64,000 nt of DNA from Chlamydomonas sphaeroides (Eukaryota; Chlorophyta; Chlorophyceae; Chlamydomonadales; Chlamydomonadaceae), in assembly GCA_001662425.1 (NCBI GenBank), contig BDDC01000002.1, forward strand, positions 237,415-301,414. The letters are read 5' to 3'. This document shows, in pieces, positions 1 to 9,775 of this stretch. The notes beneath the pieces were generated by a model. It was not told where the DNA came from, did no database searches, and saw only the letters and a list, made by a program, of their open reading frames with translations. Numbering within the stretch: the stretch's first letter is position 1; each line of letters starts with the position of its first letter. The position numbers and the translations under genes are program-made.

Positions 1-285
1 ACAACCAGCAAAGCTTGGCAATTCTTGCATTCGCGACATGCCGAACGCGTGGGCATTGGCTCGAAGGTGGAGCTGGCCCTGGCGCGGCTCCGCTTCTAGA
101 CGCTCGAGAAGGATCCCGACGACTGACAGCAGCCCAGGACCTCTGGCCAGCTCATATGGCCTCAAATGGTGTAACGGCAGCTGCCCGCAGAACCTCAGCA
201 CGAGGAGGAGCTGCTTGTGGGGACACGCAGGGCTCGAGGGCTGTGTCGTACGCCCATGCAGAGCGAGGAGGCCTGAGGCTCCGGC
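1..285 (-). repeat. Inverted diverged copy of the 5.83-6.09 kb repeat
   Basis: Read on the opposite strand, positions 5830-6090 match this stretch over several blocks. Shared words include CTTGCATTCGCGAC, AGGTGGAGCT, ATCCCGACGACTGACAGCAG and CGCAGGGCTCGAGGG, in the same order and with similar spacing. The copy appears to continue past the left edge of the window. It lies upstream of the PI4K gene and contains no convincing coding sequence. Confidence 0.72.
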
Positions 286-918
286 GAGCAGCCGGTGCAC
301 CCACACCTTCGCCATGCCACGCCAGTAGCTGTAGTGGAATCACACACCCTCACCTTGCCCCCCGTTTGGGGCCGTTGCCTAAAGCGAGTCGCTCTGCTTC
401 TGCCACATCGGGCGAAAAGCCCTTCTTCTTGCGCTCGCAACCCCCAGCCCGGAGCACGCTTCTACGTCGTTTGGATGCTTGCATGAGCTCAACCTCCCTG
501 CACTCCTCCGTCGGCGCTTCGCGTCTGCAGTGAGCTTTGGGGCCTACGTGGTGCCTTGGCTCTAGCCAACGACCCGCAAATATGTCCGCCAAGCAGCATG
601 CAAATAGGGGCTATCCACTGCAGCGCACCTGCGCATCGTGCGCGGCTGGGGGGCTTGGACAGGGCCTCAGGCGTTTCCTGCATTGTCCGTCGCGGCTGCA
701 GCTTAGCTCCGCCCCGGGCCACAGCGCTCTACGAGCGGCATTTTCCTTTGATAAGGAAGCAGAAGCTCATGGTGCATCTGCCCCTTTGGATTTGGGTCCA
801 TAGCGCCACCCCCCGCGAGCATGTGCTGTGTGGCTAACGAGCTTGCCTCCGCCTGTCCTTCTTGCAGTTCCGGCCGCTGCTCTTCCTCGGCAACCAACGC
901 GTCGGCAAACCGCAAGGA
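286..918. other. Upstream region of the PI4K gene
   Basis: No gene is supported here. A run at 868-921, bounded by a TTGCAG acceptor and a GTGAGT donor, is open in the PI4K frame. It could be a 5' untranslated exon ending in the start codon, or a short coding exon. The promoter cannot be pinpointed. Confidence 0.4.
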
Positions 919-3906
919 ATGGTGAGTATATGTGTCGGTGCTTTGTCGCGTCGGAAAGCGCGAGGTACGCGGACAGGCCGCGGACTTCCGCACATCGATA
1001 CTTGCAACGCGCACAAGCCTGTACATCTACGCCTTGCAATTGTGCTTCCGAACCAGCTCTTCCTGCATCTTACATATGCTTTGCCATGTGTGCCCAACGT
1101 GTCGCACTGTGCAGTCGAACGTCGCCGTCGAGCACCCTCGGGCGTTCCCGACCACGGTCGGCTTCCACGTCCAGGGCGGCTTCGAGCTGCCGTCGCAGCT
1201 CGCTCCTCCATCCACTCCCACCACCCCAGTGGTGGCAGCCAGCAGCGCTTCCCTCCTAACAACGCCGCAGCAGCTCTCCAAGCTCGCGCCTGCCCCCCCG
1301 AAGTCGACGGAATGGGGCAGCTTGCAGCCTGGTCTGCTGCTGCTGCAGCGTGGCGCCGCGTCTCAACTCTTGGCGTCAAGCGTGCCCACGCGCAAGCCGG
1401 TATCCGCCGCCTCGACTGAGCTCGTCAACGCCCTGTCCGGCGGCACGGACAGTCCGGTGCCCGTCGGTTGGAAGGGACTGCTGGAGTTCAGCGAGACCAG
1501 CGGCTGCAGTGGTGTACTAGGCCCGAAGACGCAGGTGCGGCTGGACGAGGGTCGCTTCCTGTGGTTCTTGCGGGGCATAAGGACGTGTTGTAGTCACGCG
1601 TACTGAGCCTGGCTGCTGCACGCTCAACAAGGATGCTGGTTCGAACCTGAAATGACTTGCGTGTGCTCGTGCTCTTGCTGTTTGTAGCAGTCGGAGGACC
1701 TGGACAGCATTCTCAACCGCGACTGCAAGATCGAAATTTGCTGCACCGCCCACACCACGCCCGCTGTGCGGCGCCTGGTCAAGTCGGTCATCCGTGGCGT
1801 GCGTGCCTGCCAGGAGCCCGAGAAGGCCACGGACGGCATGGGCGGCACCTACTTCTTTACTAACGACTCGGGCAAGAAGGCGGCCATCCTCAAGCCCTGC
1901 GACGAAGAGCCGCTGGCGCCTAACAACCCCAAGGGCTATGTGGGCCGCCAGCTGGGCGACCCCGGCTGGAAGCCCACGGTCCGCGTGGGCGAGGCCGCCA
2001 TCCGCGAGGTCGCCGCCTACCTGCTCGACCACGACGGCTGGGCTCGAGTGCCCACCAGCGTGCTTGTCCGGGCACGGCACCCGGTGTTCTGCTACCAGGC
2101 CTCGCGCTCGGCCTCCGGCCCGCTGGCTCCGGCCACGCCGCCGGCCAGCTCCGGCGGCGCGCCGCCTGCTCCCGACGCCGCGGTCGTCTCCCCGTCCTCG
2201 GATGGCCTGCTGCCGATGAAGCTGGGCTCGCTGCAGGAGTTCGTGACGCACGAGTGCGACACCAGCGAGATGGGCCCCAGCCGCTTCAGCTCGCGTGACG
2301 TGCACCGCATTGGCATCCTGGACATCCGCCTCTTCAACACCGACCGCCACGCCGGCAACATGCTGGTGCGCTCGCCGCGCATGGCGATGTCGTCATCGAC
2401 GGCCGACATGAAGAGCCGCATGGTGGCTGCGGATGCGCCCTATGAGCTCATCCCCATTGACCACGGCTTCTGCCTGCCAGAGACGCTCGAGGCGCCGTAC
2501 TTCGAGTGGCTGCACTGGCCGCAGACCATGCTGCCGTTCACCGACGAGGAGCTGCAGTACATCAAGGAGCTTGACATTGAGGTGAGGCGTTGCGCGGCCA
2601 TGGTGTCCGTGTAGAGTTGGGCCCGGCTTCAGCTGGGATATAGGTCGGCATGGGCATGTGGGTCAGGGCACATGGTTCGGCGCACATCGCCTTTGCTGAG
2701 GCTCCTGCCATGCTGGCAGTAGTCCTGACTAACCTCCATGCGTTTCCCTCGTCCTTCTCCGCAGCGCGACAAGAGCATCCTGCGCCAGGAGCTCCCCATG
2801 CTCCGCCCTGAGTGCCTGCGCGTGCTGGAGGTCTGCACCACGCTGCTGACGTCCTGCGCCGCGGCAGGCCTGACCCTTTTTGATATCGCGAGCGTGATGA
2901 CGCGGCCCTTTGTCGACGCGGACGAGGAGCCGAGTGAGCTGGAGCGCATGTGCGCGTACGCGCGCCAGTGCGTTGAGGTGGGTCAAATGTTGCGGGTAGG
3001 GTTTTTTTGTTTGGATGGTTGTGGCTGACCTGCCGGCAGCTGGCAGTCGAGCAGGGCTTGACGTGTCTTGACGCAGCTGTCTAACGCCGTTTGCGCGCCC
3101 ACCTGGACCCACAGTACACCCGAGAGATGGCGCAGTGCTGCGAGGGAGACACTGATGACGAGAGTGGAGAGACCGACTCCGACGACGCGGCAGCCGATGA
3201 GCAGCTGCTGCTCGAAGAGGAGCACCCAACGGACGAGCTTCCGCCTGTCGCCGGCCGGCTGCCGCCCCGGCGCGGCGCAACGATCTCTAGCATTAAAGAG
3301 GAAGGCGAGGACACGATGCTGTTCGACCTGGACGTGGACTCGAGCGTCGGCGTGCCCGTTCGCCGCGGCGTGCAGCCTATCCGTGTCGACGCCGACGCCA
3401 ACTCGAGCCCTGACTACTCGCCCTGCTCCAGCCTGTCGGACGACGGTCTCAGCCTGCCGCCGGCTGGCCCGGCCGCCTCGTCGGGCCTGGCGGGGGCCGA
3501 TGCCGTGGCGGCCGGCGAGGTTACGCCGGCTCGCGCTGGCCCGGTTGCCGCCCTGGCCTCCATGGAGCGCCCCGTGCCCATGGCCAGCTCCGTCCACGTG
3601 ACCGACGGCTTCCTGTGGCGCAAGCTGAAGAACCAGCAGGCCGCCAAGCGCGCCACGGCCGGCAAGGGCGGTGTGCTGACCTGCCCCAAGCGGGGCCGCA
3701 TGGCGCCACAGACGTACCCGCCGCCCGTTGCTGCCTTCAGCCCCGAGCGCATGAGCGCCTGCTTCAGCGACATGACCGAGGAGCAGTGGGCGCAGTTCAT
3801 GGGCGTGGTGCGCGACCAGATCGCGGCCGCGCTGGAGCAGGGCCACTGGCGTCAGTCCGCCATGCCGTCGGCGGGTGGCATTGCGATGTCATGCCCGCGC
3901 TTCTAG
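919..3906 (+). CDS. Phosphatidylinositol 4-kinase gamma (type II PI3/PI4-kinase fold)
   Basis: Predicted to phosphorylate phosphatidylinositol at position 4 on the inositol ring. Exons read as 919-921, 1115-1534, 1691-2581, 2765-2977 and 3115-3906, all in phase 0, giving about 772 residues. The start is the ATG at 919, directly before a GTGAGT donor, so the first exon would carry a single codon; upstream coding sequence cannot be excluded. Kinase landmarks: lysine in AAILKPCDEEP (near residue 209), the family signature APNNPKGYVGRQLG, catalytic loop NTDRHAGN (Asp near 359) and the metal-binding IPIDHGFCLPE (near 398), then YFEWLHWPQ. The first 140 residues are Ser/Pro/Leu-rich and show no ubiquitin-like domain, unlike several plant gamma kinases. 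A linker of about 50 Ala/Pro residues interrupts the kinase lobe, and the last exon is acidic and disordered up to a short helical C-terminus. The family call is secure; the 5' end is not. Confidence 0.88.
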
Positions 3907-5744
3907 TCGCGCCTTCGCTTGCTGGCTCCGGCCGTTTGACACGCTTGCAGGTAGTAGCAGCTTGGAGGACAGCACTGTGCGCAAGGGCTGGATTGTTGGA
4001 TAAGGAGGCGCCGTGGCGTGCGGGCGGCAGGTGGCAGGGAGCCCGCGGTTGCGGCGTGTGTTGTAGCGTGGAGGGCGCGTGGCTTGGGCCGCGGCGGTTG
4101 GCAGGATCTTAGGACTACGCAGCTGTGCTGGGAGGCACACGCCGCAATGACATGCTGGCTCTCGCGCGCCCTGTCGGCAAGTAGGGACATGCAGCCCAGG
4201 TTTTGGATTCTGATGGAGTCAATGTTCCGACGCACTAGGTAGGAGGTCAGCGCCTGGGCGCGTATGCCCAAGCGCTGTTGCTGCATGGGGGCACAGACAC
4301 TCTCTCGCATATGACTCAAGAGCGCGCCTAGTCGCGCCGGGAGGACCGTGTGGGCAGAGGGGAGGCACGGTGTTGGCCGATGTCTTCGGGTAGCGCTTGG
4401 TAAACCGTGGGGCGAGCTGGGTAGGTTGTTCTGGGATATGGACATGGGGCGCCAGCCCTCGGGCGGCCAGCAGGGCAGAGCCGCTGCGGGGTAGGTGCAC
4501 GGCTGTTGATGTAGTACCTCGGCGCATTGGCGACGTTCGCACGAATGGGGCCAGCTTTCGGGTGGTCTCGCGTGCCGTTGCCCGCAGTTCGCGGTTGCTG
4601 GATGAGGTGGAGGGGCCTTTTGGCGTCGGTGTCTTCAGGAGAGGTGGCTGCTTCGGCGCCGCCTTGCTTGCATGCGGGCTCCTTGTGCGTGCACGAGCAC
4701 GGACCTGCCAATGCCTCGCTGCCTGGCGGGCGCTCTTGGACAAAGCGTCGATGGGCTAGAGTGCTGGGCGGTGCAGTCATCTCGCGCGCTGCCGCAAGCT
4801 GTGCTGTTGATGCATGGAGCTGTCACGAATAAGGCTCGTGCTGACAACATACTTACGCCTGTGGTTGGGATTTGCTGGTCGGCTACCTGCTGTGCCCCTC
4901 GCATCGCATACTTCAAGCGCTCCAACGACTACAGATGCGGGGGCAAGGCGCTTTGTGGTCGTGTTGGCTTCTCTTGGCTGTTTGGGCTGGCGCTAGCCTG
5001 GAAACGTAATCCCCCCGATGCGGCGTGCTCGCGCCCCGCTGCACATGCGCGGGGGCGAGCTGCGCTGTGGTGGCGCGTAGCGACGCGCGGCAGGTTGTCA
5101 GTGTTCTGTGTGGTGTTGATCGGTGTCTTCGGCCCAAGGCGCGTGCACGTTGGCCCGTCCGGGCCCGGCCAGCGTCAAGTGTGCCGTCCACGTCGTTCCG
5201 TGTCTCTCGTCTACAGCTGCTGCCGTACAGTGTTGTTGGCAAGGCTACAGGCTCTATTGGCTCGGTCCGTGCGTCTTGTCATGTTGTTGTGCGCGTGTCA
5301 CCCATTCTTGTCCTCCCTGCGCCACGTGGCTCACAGGCCCGTGGCCGGGGAGGCTGCCGCGCGGCGCCTGTATCAGTACGTAGGATAAGGAGGCTGAGGC
5401 CATGACGGAACATTTGGTGGATGGGCGCTGATTACGGCGTGAGGGTGTGTACAGGACCCCTCTAGTTGCTGCAGTGGATGGCGGGGCCCGACAGCGGCGG
5501 GGCCCCTCGAGACACGTCTGTATATGTGTCGCCCATACCCCGGGGCGACGCCGTGTGGGCTTGATACGCGCGGCGGCTGCTGGCCGCTACGATCGGCTTC
5601 TTTGGTGCTGTAAAACACGTCTGGGTTGCTCTTCTCCTGCCCCCTCCCGAGCCAACGGTGCTGAGCCTTTGACCAGGCGACAGCAGAGCAGCCCCAAGTG
5701 AACACGAGGACGAGAGCGGGCCGTGGTGTGAGCATACCGGAATC
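3907..5744. other. Long 3' flank, no gene recognised
   Basis: This follows the PI4K stop codon. It holds many overlapping open frames, the longest 238 codons at 4672-5388, but their composition looks like GC-driven noise and I see no domain motif or consistent splice pattern. A long PI4K 3' untranslated region plus intergenic DNA is the simplest reading. Confidence 0.4.
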
Positions 5745-6690
5745 TATCGCTCGACCAGGTGGCGGCCCAGCCGACCAGCACACGCAGTGTCAGGATGGGT
5801 GCGAGCCTGCTGCACGCCCGAGGTCCGGCCACAAGAAGATGCACTGCATGGGTGTACGACACAACCCTCGAGCCCTGCGCGTCGCCAAAAGGAGCTCCGG
5901 TCTGCGGGCATCTGCCGTGACATGCCGGTAATTGGAGGACATGGGAGCTGTTCCGGGGGGCCCTGGGCTGCTGTCAGTCGTCGGGATACTTTTTGGGCGT
6001 CTAGGAGCCGAGTACACACTTAAAGCTCCACCTATGGCCCCATGCCCGCACGTTGGGCGGGTCGCGAATGCAAGCCCAGCTGAGCCTTGCTGGCATACCG
6101 CTGACGACCGGCTCAGTTCCAGCGCAAGCACCTAGGATGCCAAGCTAACACTTGGCTACCCAGCTTCCAGGGGCTGCCAGGACTGGCGGTTGTCTCAGCA
6201 GGTACCTCTGTCTGAATTCCATGCTGGTTGATTTAGTGGGAGCATATACCTGGGCAGTGGGGGACGAGCGGGGACGGGCGGCGCTCATCAAAGGCTGTGC
6301 TCAGTACCGAGACTGCATCGTGCCCTCAGTGACGGCCCATGCTCGAGTCCCGCCCTCCCCTCGCTGGATCCTGTTCACGGTCTTGTTGCCGTCTTCCCTC
6401 GTGGCCCTTACCGTGCCCCCTGGTGGCAGGGGCCCCGCCCACGGCTGCCATGCTGCGAACAGCCACGCTGCCCTCCTCCACAGCGGTCACTGCCCTGCTC
6501 CGCCCAGCCTTGCCCTGCCCTGCCCGCCGCCTCCCGACCCGCAGCAGCCAGTGCGCTATCAGGTCGCGCTCCTCGCGCCGCATGCGGGCCTTGGCCAGCT
6601 GCCGTACGTTCCTAGTGCTGCCGCGGCAGACGGACCCAGCACTGCTACTGGCAACTGCCAACTGCTGCCAGCTGCTGCCAACTGCTGCCT
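5745..6690 (+). repeat. Segmental duplication copy A
   Basis: Diverged direct duplicate of about 9060-9775. Shared blocks, in the same order, include CCAGC(A/C)CA(A/C)GCAG near the start (5776 and 9136), AGCGCAAGCACCT (6121 and 9311), GGGCGGCGCTC (6277 and 9359), and a long match at 6495-6610 and 9660-9745 containing CCTGCCCGCCGCCTCC and CCAGTGCGCTA. The first third also exists as an inverted copy at the left end of the window. The last block is a copy of a coding exon of the minus-strand SirB1-like gene. Confidence 0.7.
6541..6621 (-). pseudogene. Relic exon of the SirB1-like gene
   Basis: On the minus strand this reads VRQLAKARMRREERDL followed by IAHWLLR. It aligns without gaps to the genuine exon of the 9.7-12.6 kb gene, which reads ARVVATAHTRRGESDL followed by VAHWLVQ. 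Even the following intron start (GGTCGGGAGGCGG against GTGGGGAGGCGG) is similar. No other exon of the gene is visible nearby on this strand, so this is most likely an isolated duplicated exon rather than a second gene. The charged and hydrophobic pattern is well kept, which suggests either recent duplication or use by an unrecognised transcript. Confidence 0.55.
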
Positions 6691-6808
6691 GACCTGGCCT
6701 AGCCGCACGACGCCTAGGCAGGCTGGCGCGTGACCGGGGGCTCCTCTAGGCTACGGTACTGACCCAAGGTGGGCGACCCGAGGGCCATGGCGCACCGCCA
6801 TCGGACAC

Positions 6809-7499
6809 TTGCCGCCGCGCTCTTGGATGCTCTGGGCGCTCTTGGACGCGCTCTTGCCTCGGCATTTGAGCTACCGTTGCCTACACGCTCGCGCGCTGCG
6901 GCACAATATCCATGGCCTTCAGCAGCCACGCAGTGCGCTGCTGCCAAGCACGCCGCATGGCGCCGTCCTTCGGCCGAGCCCTGCAGATGGCAACCCGCAG
7001 GCGCTTGTGTTCTTGAGCAGTCGTAGCGATGAACCTTGCGAAGTGCGGCCGATGGCCGCCGATGGCAGCAGCGTTGGGGGGCCGCTGGCGCTGAGCGGTG
7101 TCGCGCTCCGGGGTCTGCCGCTGCTCTATGGTAGCCCCCCCGTCTATGAACCAACCACCGGCGCCGTGTTCTTCACCCAGTACCATGCGGTCATGAGGCT
7201 CGACCCCAGCGGCGCTATTACCCTGGCAGCGGGGAGCGAGGAGGAGCAAGGCCACGAGGATGGCGTACGCGCCGGGGCCCGATTCCAGTTTCCCACGTCC
7301 CTGGCTGTTGACGGCAGGGGCGCCGTGTTCGTGGCAGACAGTTGCAGCATTCGCCGCCTCGATGCGGTCAGCGGCGAGGTAGGGGCGCTGGTCGCTGGCC
7401 GATTGCCGCAACGGCGACAATTGGCGGACGCTCCCCTATGACGCCGCCGCTGACGTGCTCGTGGCCGCCACCAGCACGGCGCTGTGCCACATTCCGCTG

Positions 7500-7534
<35 letters not shown>

Positions 7535-8533
7535 ACGCGTGCGGCTGCTCGCGGGCAGCTGGGAGGCGAGCGGCAGCGACGACGGCATTGGAGCGGCCGC
7601 TCGCTTCGAGAGAATCTTCGCTGTACCGGCTATGGTTGGCGGCGACATTGCACTGGTTGATGGCTGCTGCCTGCGCTGCACGGACGCCTGCGGTGCTGTG
7701 CGAACGGTGCTGCGTGGGTCGCCTAAGTTGGTGCAGGGTCTGGCCGTCTTGCCCAACGGCAAGCTGGCGTCTCGGGGCGCGGTAGGTTGCGACATGCAGC
7801 TGGTCGTCATCTCCCTGCCGCCGCCGCAGCCCTGTACGCCCCGCACCGGCGACCGCGGCGACCGCAGCCCCCGCCACATGCGGAGCCGGAGCCGCCGCTC
7901 AAGCGCCCGCGCCTGGAGGAGCTGCTGGCCCTGCCGATGGCCGCAGCAGGGGCTGAGGGGGGCGGCAGCAGCAGCAGCGGCAGCAGGAGAGGCAGCCTCA
8001 CCGTACGCGTCCGCGTGGGGGAGGGCGGCAGCGCCCAAGCGTTCCTGCCGCTCGCTGCTTGCCACGTGCTCCGAGTACTTTCGCGCCCTGCTGGCGCCGG
8101 ATGGGGCCTTCGGCGACAGCGGCGCCGCCGAGGCATCCCTGCCGGATGCCGACCCTGACGCCTTCGCCTTTCTGCTCGAGTGCATGTACGGCAGCGCGGC
8201 GGCGGAGGGAGCTGGCCGTGCCAGGTGCCCCCGGCGCCGCCAACGCTGCTGCGGCCGGTGGTGGCGCTGACGGGGCGGCTGCTGCTGCCGCCTGCGCTGA
8301 CCGGCCCGCTGCAGCAGCAGCCGCTGGCCGCCGTGACGCCCGGCAGCCTTATGTCGGACCTGGTTTGGGCGCAGCGGCACTCGCTGGCGGCGCTGCTGCC
8401 GGCGTTCAAGGCGTGCTTCCTGGCGTGCCGCAAGCAGGCGGACATGGGCGCTCTGGGAGAGTTGGTGGCGGTCTGTCCCGTCTGTCCCGAGCTGGCGGTT
8501 GAGCTGATCAAGGGCCTTGCGCTCCTTGTGTAA
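6809..8533 (+). pseudogene. BTB/POZ protein with NHL-type repeats, frame-disrupted
   Basis: The order of parts is that of the algal BTB/NHL-like family. First come beta-propeller-like repeats (FQFPTSLAVDGRGAVFVADS near 7290-7350, then GDNWRTLPYDAAADVLVAAT and VQGLAVLPNGKLAS). A basic linker KRPRLEELLALP follows at about 7900. A BTB fold comes next (RSLLATCSEYFRALL near 8060, LPDADPDAFAFLLECMYG near 8145), then a helical C-terminus ending KGLALLV at the TAA of 8531-8533. The coding frame changes four times, near 7390-7410, 7800, 8045 and 8220, always between the same two frames, and no GT-AG introns explain the shifts. Either the locus is a recent pseudogene or the draft sequence carries several single-base indels. 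A poly-glycine run of about 11 codons lies at 7500-7535. The start codon is uncertain. Confidence 0.62.
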
Positions 8534-9059
8534 GTGCAGCGTGCGATGGCACGGAGGCAAGATGAGCTAAGCGCAACGCGGCGCGTGGCTACATTGGTAT
8601 GGGTGCCCTTGCATGGACGCGGGTATGGATAGGACTCGGCACGTCGGCAGCGAGGCTCGGCGTTGCGGCGGGCAGACGGAGGCAGGGCGTGTCACGGAGC
8701 TGAGTCATGTGCACTGGCTGGTAGCGCCGCTGGCGAACAGCAGTCAGGGGACCGGTGATGCCAGGTAGGGAGTGCGCGCACCCGGGTACCACTCCAGCCT
8801 GGACCGTGGTCCGTGGTGACTCGCGAGCTACGGCCGCAGCGTCGGGCAGCCGCTGGCGAGCTACACCCGAAGAAGAAGAATTCGTTACCCCGACAAGCGA
8901 ACGCCACCCAAGGCGCAAGGCCCGGCCGACGGCGTGGGGCACGAGGGGCGGCACACGCTGAGCGGGGTAGGGTGCTTCGCTCTGCGGATTGGGCTGTAGG
9001 CTAGCGCGCTGGGCGTTGCGCGCCGCAGTCTCTCGCGGTGAGCATGGCATCTTGTGCTT
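8534..9059. other. Intergenic, no gene seen
   Basis: This lies between the BTB/NHL-like locus and duplication copy B. A TGTAA motif, the usual volvocine polyadenylation signal, overlaps the BTB stop codon at 8529-8533. Nothing else is supportable. Confidence 0.4.
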
Positions 9060-9775
9060 GTTGCTCGTAAGGGCGACGGCCCGCCGTCGGGGCACTGGCA
9101 TTGCGCGATACTTACAGCGTCCCAGGCACAGACGGCCAGCACAAGCAGCGTCAGGGTGGGGCCAGCGGGGGGCCTGTGTGGGACCATGGGCCATGGCCGA
9201 GCCATGCGATGAAGCGCCTCGCCCATTCCCTCGTGACTACGCATGTTGCTCCGGGTCGCGAGCCCCCTACTGCTGCACCATGACGCCCCACTCGGGCGCG
9301 CGGTGGTCGAGCGCAAGCACCTGCGCGGCACGGGGCGGGCGTGAACAGAGGGGACCGGGCGGCGCTCCATGAAACTGCAGTAACCTCCGGCTCTGCGTCT
9401 CCGGGAGCTACAACATTGCACTCCGCCCTTGGCAAAGCTGCCTGCCTGAGCCCCGCCCTTATCAAAACCTGGCCGGGATTGGGCCTGTCCGCTGCCGCGT
9501 TGCTGTCTTCTCCGGCGGCTAGGGCCATACCCCGGCCCCGTCCCTCACTGCCATGCCCCCAAGGCGAGCGGCAAAGCTCGGTGGCAGGGCCCCGGCCCAT
9601 GACTGCCACGCGTACGGGTTCCAGCGCTGCCCCCGGCTGCAGTGACCACCGCCGCGCCCTGCGCGGCCCTGCCCGCCGCCTCCCCACCTGAACCAGCCAG
9701 TGCGCTACCAGGTCGCTCTCCCCGCGCCGCGTGTGGGCCGTTGCCACCACACGCGCCAGCTCCCCCCACAGCTCC
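9060..9775 (+). repeat. Segmental duplication copy B
   Basis: Direct partner of copy A (5745-6690). Its right end contains the genuine penultimate or last recognisable exon of the minus-strand SirB1-like gene (9688-9813), so this is probably the parental copy. Copy A has about 250 extra bases between the first and middle homology blocks. Confidence 0.65.

Noticed and set aside
1630..1650. Perfect-looking box B (GGTTCGAACCT) in a PI4K intron
   Set aside because: No matching box A or cloverleaf upstream; likely chance.
4672..5388. 238-codon plus-strand open frame after the PI4K gene
   Set aside because: No domain, biased residue use and no splice support; treated as 3' flank.
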